Source of the DNA: Modestobacter roseus
GTDB lineage: Bacteria; Actinomycetota; Actinomycetes; Mycobacteriales; Geodermatophilaceae
Length of the DNA: 64,000 nucleotides
Direction: 5' to 3'
NCBI RefSeq assembly: GCF_007994135.1
Contig: NZ_VLKF01000001.1
Span: forward strand, 2,976,001-3,040,000
The notes below the pieces were generated by a model that was not told the origin of the DNA, searched no databases, and was given only the letters and a program-made list of their open reading frames with translations. This document shows positions 58,828 to 64,000 of the stretch, one piece after another. Positions within the stretch are counted from its first letter, which is position 1. The number at the start of each line of letters is the position of its first letter. Both the position numbers and the translations under genes were made by a program.

Positions 58828-59294
58828 TAGCGGGTCCCTCCCCTCGTGTTGTTCTTCGACTGCTGGGTGGCCGGGCCGGGCTGGCCGGTGTCCCGACGTG
58901 CCTTGCGCGACCGCTGCGCGAGATCCGCGCTGCTGGTCACCTCGCTCACCTCGATGGTGATGTGGCTGGTGCGCTTGTTGATCCGGAACGCACGGCCCTG
59001 GGCGCGCGGACGGATCCGCTTCAGGGTCGGGCCCTCGTCGACGAACGCGGCGCTCACCACGAGCGCCGCCGGGTCCAGCCGCAGGTTGTGCTCGGCGTTG
59101 GCGACCGCGCTGGCGACGACCTTGGCCACCGGCTCGCTGGCGCTCTGCGGTGCGAACCGCAGCAGCGCCAGGGCCTCGTCGGTCGGCAGGTAGCGGACCA
59201 GGTCCACCACCCGACGGGCCTTCATGGGGGTGACGTGGACGAACCGGGCCGTGGCCCGGGCGACCGGCGTCTCCTGTCCCAACTGGGAAGTCAT
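58827..59294 (-). CDS. rplV: 50S ribosomal protein L22
   Basis: A 155-residue tunnel protein. [23 protein letters not shown] and the beta-hairpin loop [29 protein letters not shown] are normal; the last 35 residues are a basic extension. It starts at ATG 59294 after rpsS. Confidence 0.96.
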   Translation of the reverse strand: MTSQLGQETPVARATARFVHVTPMKARRVVDLVRYLPTDEALALLRFAPQSASEPVAKVVASAVANAEHNLRLDPAALVVSAAFVDEGPTLKRIRPRAQGRAFRINKRTSHITIEVSEVTSSADLAQRSRKARRDTGQPGPATQQSKNNTRGGTR

Positions 59295-59325
59295 CTGATG
59301 CGTCTCTTCTCTACCTGGTCCGCGC

Positions 59326-59607
59326 TCAGCCGCGCCGCGACCGGCGGTCGTCCTTGACGTGCCCACGGAAGGTGCGCGTGGGCGCGAACTCGCCGAGCTT
59401 GTGCCCGACCATCGCCTCGGTGACGAACACCGGGACGTGCTTGCGGCCGTCGTGCACGGCGATCGTGTGCCCGAGCATGTCGGGGATGATCGTCGAGCGC
59501 CGCGACCAGGTGCGGATGACGTTCTTGGTGCCCTTGTCGTTCTGAGCGTCCACCTTGGCGAGCAGGTGGTCGTCGACGAACGGGCCCTTCTTCAGGCTGC
59601 GTGGCAT
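59326..59607 (-). CDS. rpsS: 30S ribosomal protein S19
   Basis: A 93-residue protein of the 30S head. [19 protein letters not shown] and [26 protein letters not shown] are diagnostic. It lies between rplB and rplV in S10 order. Confidence 0.97.
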   Translation of the reverse strand: MPRSLKKGPFVDDHLLAKVDAQNDKGTKNVIRTWSRRSTIIPDMLGHTIAVHDGRKHVPVFVTEAMVGHKLGEFAPTRTFRGHVKDDRRSRRG

Positions 59608-59630
59608 GTCTGTCGGACTCCTCTACCCGC

Positions 59631-60464
<834 letters not shown>

Positions 60465-60508
60465 GGTTCCTCAGAGTCCTCTGGTCCAGTCAGGTGGTCC
60501 GAGCGCCG

Positions 60509-60811
60509 TCAGGCGCCCGGGCCCCCGAAGAGCTCGATGCGGTCGCCGGGTGCCACGGAGACGATGGCGCGCTTGGTGTCCTTGCGCTTCCCCATCACAG
60601 CGCCGCGCGAGCGCTTCCTCTTCCCCTGACGGTTGATCGTGTTGACGGACAGGACCTTCACGTTGAAGACCTGCTGCACCGCGATCTTGATCTGGGTCTT
60701 GTTGGCGTCCGGGCGGACGATGAACGTGTACTTGTTCTCGTCGAGGAGCCCGTAGCTCTTCTCGGAGATGACCGGGGACAGCAGGACGTCCCGGGGGTCG
60801 CGGACGCTCAT
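60509..60811 (-). CDS. rplW: 50S ribosomal protein L23
   Basis: A 100-residue docking protein for trigger factor and SRP at the tunnel exit. [45 protein letters not shown] is diagnostic. It overlaps the rplD stop by 4 bp. Confidence 0.97.
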   Translation of the reverse strand: MSVRDPRDVLLSPVISEKSYGLLDENKYTFIVRPDANKTQIKIAVQQVFNVKVLSVNTINRQGKRKRSRGAVMGKRKDTKRAIVSVAPGDRIELFGGPGA

Positions 60812-61773
60812 GCCTTCTCCTCGGTGCTCGCGTCGGTGGTGCCGTCCTCGGTGGGCGCCGTGGCGTCCGCACCGGCGTTGGCGACCTCGGCCTGCTCGGC
60901 CGGGGCTGCAGCCGCCTCGGCCGCGGTGGCCGGTGCGGCGTCGGCCTTGGCCGCCGCCTTCTTGGCCGGGGCCTTCTTCGCCGCCGCCTTCTTCACCGGT
61001 GCCGCCTCCGCCGGGGTCTCCCCCAGGTCGAGGTCGGTCGTACCGGTGCCCGCGATCGAGGGGATCGCACCGGGGACGTCCGGCGTGGTCAGGTCGGGCA
61101 GCTCGACGGAGCGTCCGCCCCGGGCCGGGCCGGACACGTACTCGGCCAGCGCGGTCTCGGTGAAGACCACCTCGTCGGAGACGAGCACGTCGTAGGTGTT
61201 CAGCTGACCGGCCTCGATCAGGTGCACCCGCGGCACGTTGCGCAGGCTGATCCAGTTGAGGACGTCGTCACGGTCGAGCACGACGAGGACCCGCTTGGCG
61301 GTGGTCACCGCGTCCAGGACCTTCAGCGCGGCCTTGGTCGACGGGGCGTCGCCCTCGACGAACGCCGAGACCACGTGCACGCGGTCCTCGCGGGCCCGGT
61401 CGGAGAGGGCCCCGCGCAGGGCGGCGGCCTTCATCTTCTTGGGCGTCTTCTGCTCGTAGTTGCGCGGCTGCGGGCCGTGGGCGATGCCACCGCCGGCGAA
61501 CTGCGGGGACCGAAGCGAGCCCTGGCGAGCCCGGCCGGTGCCCTTCTGCCGGTACGGCTTGGCGCCGGTGCCGCTGACCTGCGCACGGGTCTTGGTGGCG
61601 TGCGTGCCCTGGCGGGCCGCAGCCAGTTGGGCCACGACGACCTGGTGCAGCAGCGAGACGTTGGCCGGGGCGTCGAACAGCGCTCCCGGCAGCGTCACGC
61701 TGCCGGCGGTGTCGCCGGCCGGGGTGCGGACGTCGACCTGCCGGTCGGCGCGCTCACTGGTCGATGAGGTCAC
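60808..61773 (-). CDS. rplD: 50S ribosomal protein L4 with Lys/Ala-rich C-terminal extension
   Basis: A 321-residue protein; the first about 215 are standard L4 ([35 protein letters not shown]). The last about 100 residues start with a histone H1-like stretch ([16 protein letters not shown]) and turn acidic and Ala-rich. The extension is absent from the usual 200-residue L4. It overlaps rplC by 4 bp. Confidence 0.96.
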   Translation of the reverse strand: MTSSTSERADRQVDVRTPAGDTAGSVTLPGALFDAPANVSLLHQVVVAQLAAARQGTHATKTRAQVSGTGAKPYRQKGTGRARQGSLRSPQFAGGGIAHGPQPRNYEQKTPKKMKAAALRGALSDRAREDRVHVVSAFVEGDAPSTKAALKVLDAVTTAKRVLVVLDRDDVLNWISLRNVPRVHLIEAGQLNTYDVLVSDEVVFTETALAEYVSGPARGGRSVELPDLTTPDVPGAIPSIAGTGTTDLDLGETPAEAAPVKKAAAKKAPAKKAAAKADAAPATAAEAAAAPAEQAEVANAGADATAPTEDGTTDASTEEKA

Positions 61774-62435
61774 TTCGCGTCACTCCCCACGGGGCCGCCC
61801 TTGACCGCGGAGCGGACCAGCAGCAGCCCGCCGCGCGGGCCCGGAACGGCACCCTTGATCAGCACCAGGCCCTTCTCGGTGTCCACGGCGTGGACCTTCA
61901 GCGAGAGGGTGGTGGTGGTGACCGCGCCCATGCGCCCGGCCATCTTGAGTCCCTTGAACACCCGGCCGGGGGTCGAGGCCCCGCCGATCGAGCCGGGGGC
62001 GCGGTGCTTGCGGTGGGTGCCGTGGCCGGCGCCCAGACCCTTGAAGCCGTGACGCTTCATGACACCGGCCGTGCCCTTGCCCTTGCTGGTGCCGATGACG
62101 TCGACCTTGGCGACGCCGGAGAGGACCTCAGCGGTCAGCTCCTGGCCCACGGTGTAGTCGCTGGCGTCCTCGGTGCGCAGCTCGACCACGTGCCGCCGGG
62201 GGGTGACGCCCGCCTTGGCGAAGTGCCCACCCTCGGGCTTGTTCACCTTGCGGGGGTCGATCGCGCCGAACCCGAGCTGGACGGCCGAGTAGCCGTCCTT
62301 CTCCGGGGTGCGGACCTGCGTGACCACGCACGGGCCCGCCTTGACGACGGTCACCGGCACGATGCGGTTGTTCTCGTCGAAGACCTGGGTCATCCCCAGC
62401 TTCTCGCCGAGGAGACCACGGAATGTGCTCGCCAT
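61770..62435 (-). CDS. rplC: 50S ribosomal protein L3
   Basis: A 221-residue assembly initiator. [30 protein letters not shown] and [34 protein letters not shown] are diagnostic. ATG 62435 is 14 bp after the rpsJ stop. Confidence 0.97.
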   Translation of the reverse strand: MASTFRGLLGEKLGMTQVFDENNRIVPVTVVKAGPCVVTQVRTPEKDGYSAVQLGFGAIDPRKVNKPEGGHFAKAGVTPRRHVVELRTEDASDYTVGQELTAEVLSGVAKVDVIGTSKGKGTAGVMKRHGFKGLGAGHGTHRKHRAPGSIGGASTPGRVFKGLKMAGRMGAVTTTTLSLKVHAVDTEKGLVLIKGAVPGPRGGLLLVRSAVKGGPVGSDAK

Positions 62436-62449
62436 GTCTGGAACAGCCC

Positions 62450-62755
62450 TTACTGGATGTTGACGTCGACCGAGGCCGGCAGGTCGATGCGCATGAGCGC
62501 GTCGACCGTCTTCGGCGTCGGGTCGAGGATGTCGATGAGCCGCTTGTGCGTGCGCATCTCGAAGTGCTCGCGCGAGTCCTTGTACTTGTGCGGCGAGCGG
62601 ATGACGCAGTACACGTTCTTCTCCGTCGGCAGCGGCACCGGGCCGACGACGCGCGCTCCGGTCTTCGTCACCGTGTCCACGATGCGCCGCGCCGAGGCAT
62701 CGATGGCCTCGTGGTCGTAGGCCTTCAGCCGGATGCGGATCTTCTGTCCCGCCAT
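62450..62755 (-). CDS. rpsJ: 30S ribosomal protein S10
   Basis: A 101-residue protein that also serves as NusE in antitermination. [28 protein letters not shown] and [36 protein letters not shown] are diagnostic. It is the first gene of the S10 operon; a weak promoter (TTGCGG-N16-GACTTT, minus strand, 62815-62788) lies upstream. Confidence 0.97.
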   Translation of the reverse strand: MAGQKIRIRLKAYDHEAIDASARRIVDTVTKTGARVVGPVPLPTEKNVYCVIRSPHKYKDSREHFEMRTHKRLIDILDPTPKTVDALMRIDLPASVDVNIQ

Positions 62756-62834
62756 CGCCTGTCTTCGCTCCTGCCGATCGGTTGTGAAAGTCCAAGGGGT
62801 CCACGGACCCGCAAGTGGGTCTGCTGACCCGTGC

Positions 62835-62869
62835 GACGGGCGGCGGCCGAGGACCGGCCGCCGCCCGTC
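62835..62869 (-). terminator. 15-bp perfect hairpin after tuf
   Basis: Bases 62835-62849 pair with 62855-62869, 5-nt loop, 6 bp past the tuf stop and upstream of rpsJ. It has no T-run. It probably ends tuf transcripts so that the S10 operon starts from its own promoter. Confidence 0.7.
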
Positions 62870-62875
62870 TGGGTG

Positions 62876-64000
62876 TTACTTGATGATCTTCGTGACCCGG
62901 CCGGCACCCACGGTGCGGCCACCCTCACGGATGGCGAACCGAAGGCCCTCCTCCATGGCGATGGGCTGGATCAGCTCGACGGTCATCTCGGTGTTGTCAC
63001 CGGGCATGACCATCTCGGTGCCCGAGGGCAGCGTGACGACGCCGGTCACGTCCGTGGTGCGGAAGTAGAACTGGGGCCGGTAGTTGTTGAAGAACGGCGT
63101 GTGACGGCCGCCCTCGTCCTTCGAGAGGATGTAGACCGAGCCCTCGAAGTTCGTGTGCGGGGTGATGGAACCCGGCTTCACGATGACCTGGCCGCGCTCG
63201 ACGTCCTCGCGCTTGATGCCGCGCAGCAGCAGACCGACGTTGTCACCGGCCTGGCCCTGGTCGAGCAGCTTGCGGAACATCTCGACGCCGGTGACCGTGG
63301 TCTTGGTCGAACCGGGACGGATGCCGACGACCTCGATCTCCTCGGAGACCTTGACGATGCCGCGCTCCACACGACCGGTCACGACGGTGCCGCGGCCGGT
63401 GATGGTGAAGACGTCCTCGACGGGCATGAGGAACGGCTTGTCGATGTCGCGCTCGGGCTCCGGGATCGCCGTGTCGACGGCGTTCATGAGCTCCATGAGC
63501 TTGTCGCCCCACTCGGCGTCGCCCTCGAGGGCCTTGAGCGCCGAGACGCGGACCACGGGGACGTCGTCGCCCGGGAACTCGTACTCGGAGAGCAGCTCAC
63601 GGACCTCCAGCTCGACGAGCTCGAGGATCTCCTCGTCGTCGACCATGTCGGCCTTGTTGAGCGCCACGACGATGTAGGGGACGCCCACCTGGCGGGCCAG
63701 GAGCACGTGCTCCTTGGTCTGCGGCATGGGGCCGTCGGTCGCCGCGACCACCAGGATGGCGCCGTCCATCTGCGCCGCACCGGTGATCATGTTCTTGATG
63801 TAGTCGGCGTGCCCGGGGCAGTCGACGTGCGCGTAGTGCCGGTTCTCGGTCTGGTACTCGACGTGCGCGATCGAGATCGTGATCCCGCGGGCCTTCTCCT
63901 CGGGCGCCTTGTCGATCTGGTCGAAGGCGGACGCCTCGTTGAGGTCCGGGTACTTGTCGTGCAGCACCTTGGTGATCGCCGCGGTCAGCGTCGTCTTGCC
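62876..64000 (-). CDS. tuf: Translation elongation factor Tu, 5' end outside the window
   Basis: The last 374 residues of EF-Tu are present; the frame is open at base 64000 inside the P-loop ([19 protein letters not shown]). Switch II ([26 protein letters not shown]), the guanine motif [10 protein letters not shown] and domains 2 and 3 through [11 protein letters not shown] are complete. EF-Tu delivers aminoacyl-tRNA to the ribosome with GTP. The position upstream of rpsJ is standard. Confidence 0.98.
   Translation of the reverse strand, partial: GKTTLTAAITKVLHDKYPDLNEASAFDQIDKAPEEKARGITISIAHVEYQTENRHYAHVDCPGHADYIKNMITGAAQMDGAILVVAATDGPMPQTKEHVLLARQVGVPYIVVALNKADMVDDEEILELVELEVRELLSEYEFPGDDVPVVRVSALKALEGDAEWGDKLMELMNAVDTAIPEPERDIDKPFLMPVEDVFTITGRGTVVTGRVERGIVKVSEEIEVVGIRPGSTKTTVTGVEMFRKLLDQGQAGDNVGLLLRGIKREDVERGQVIVKPGSITPHTNFEGSVYILSKDEGGRHTPFFNNYRPQFYFRTTDVTGVVTLPSGTEMVMPGDNTEMTVELIQPIAMEEGLRFAIREGGRTVGAGRVTKIIK

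Overview
The window is a chromosomal core segment of a very GC-rich actinobacterium. Third codon positions are almost all G or C, GTG starts are common, and the start and stop codons of adjacent genes often overlap by four or one bases. Gene content and order (guaB, guaB3, a DUF5319 gene, whiB, groEL1-groES, tsaD-rimI-tsaB-tsaE, alr, nnr-acpS, glmS, glmM, rpsI-rplM, truA-rplQ-rpoA-rpsD-rpsK-rpsM-rpmJ-infA, map-adk-secY, spc and S10 operons, tuf) follow the mycobacterial and streptomycete order. A histidine kinase with an N-terminal PspC domain and a decayed chemotaxis receptor suggest a Geodermatophilaceae-like genome (Blastococcus, Geodermatophilus or Modestobacter); that placement is an inference. 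No rRNA, tRNA, CRISPR array, insertion sequence, integrase or phage gene was seen.

Left part (1-20 kb). A truncated membrane-protein gene is followed by succinyl-CoA synthetase (sucCD), an IcmB-like B12-binding protein, a membrane protein, a lipase, an M23 peptidase, a methyltransferase and PcrA helicase. A chorismate mutase follows, preceded by what looks like a classical transcription attenuator: a 20-codon leader peptide with Phe-Tyr-Tyr, then an intrinsic terminator. Next come a PIG-L deacetylase and a LiaFSR-like envelope-stress module (response regulator, PspC-kinase, and a divergent PspC/LiaF-like protein whose 5' end looks frameshifted). A divergent cation exchanger and the guanine-nucleotide genes guaA, guaB3 and guaB close this part.

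Middle part (20-45 kb). It opens with a BldM-like regulator whose receiver has lost its phosphoacceptor, divergent from a WhiB3-like gene. A CIRCE-controlled groES-groEL1 pair follows, then a SAM methyltransferase, a chemotaxis-receptor pseudogene, and an operon for tRNA t6A synthesis (tsaD, tsaB, tsaE) with rimI, an Fe-S uracil-DNA glycosylase, a hydrolase and alanine racemase. Then come nnr-acpS, glmS, glmM, rpsI-rplM, a carbonic anhydrase and a sugar kinase. The molybdenum-cofactor genes (moeA-moaC-mog, fdhD, mobA-like), an NAD(P)-binding oxidoreductase and truA complete it.

Right part (45-64 kb). This is the ribosomal-protein, RNA polymerase alpha and SecY superoperon, all on the minus strand and ending in a tuf gene cut by the window edge. 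Several gaps inside it carry perfect GC-rich hairpins without U-tracts, including those between rplQ/rpoA, rpoA/rpsD, rpsK/rpsM, secY/rplO, rpsH/rpsN, rplN/rpsQ and rpsJ/tuf.

Regulation visible in sequence. At least nine starts lie exactly 7 nt after a TANNNT-like or CANNNT -10 hexamer, and several more lie 6-9 nt after one, the signature of leaderless mRNAs. The fdhD and mobA-like genes appear to diverge from two -10 elements that share one TA dinucleotide. A CIRCE operator overlaps the groES promoter. The observations most worth testing are the chorismate mutase attenuator, the shared divergent promoter, the frameshifted PspC gene and the hairpins within the ribosomal operons.
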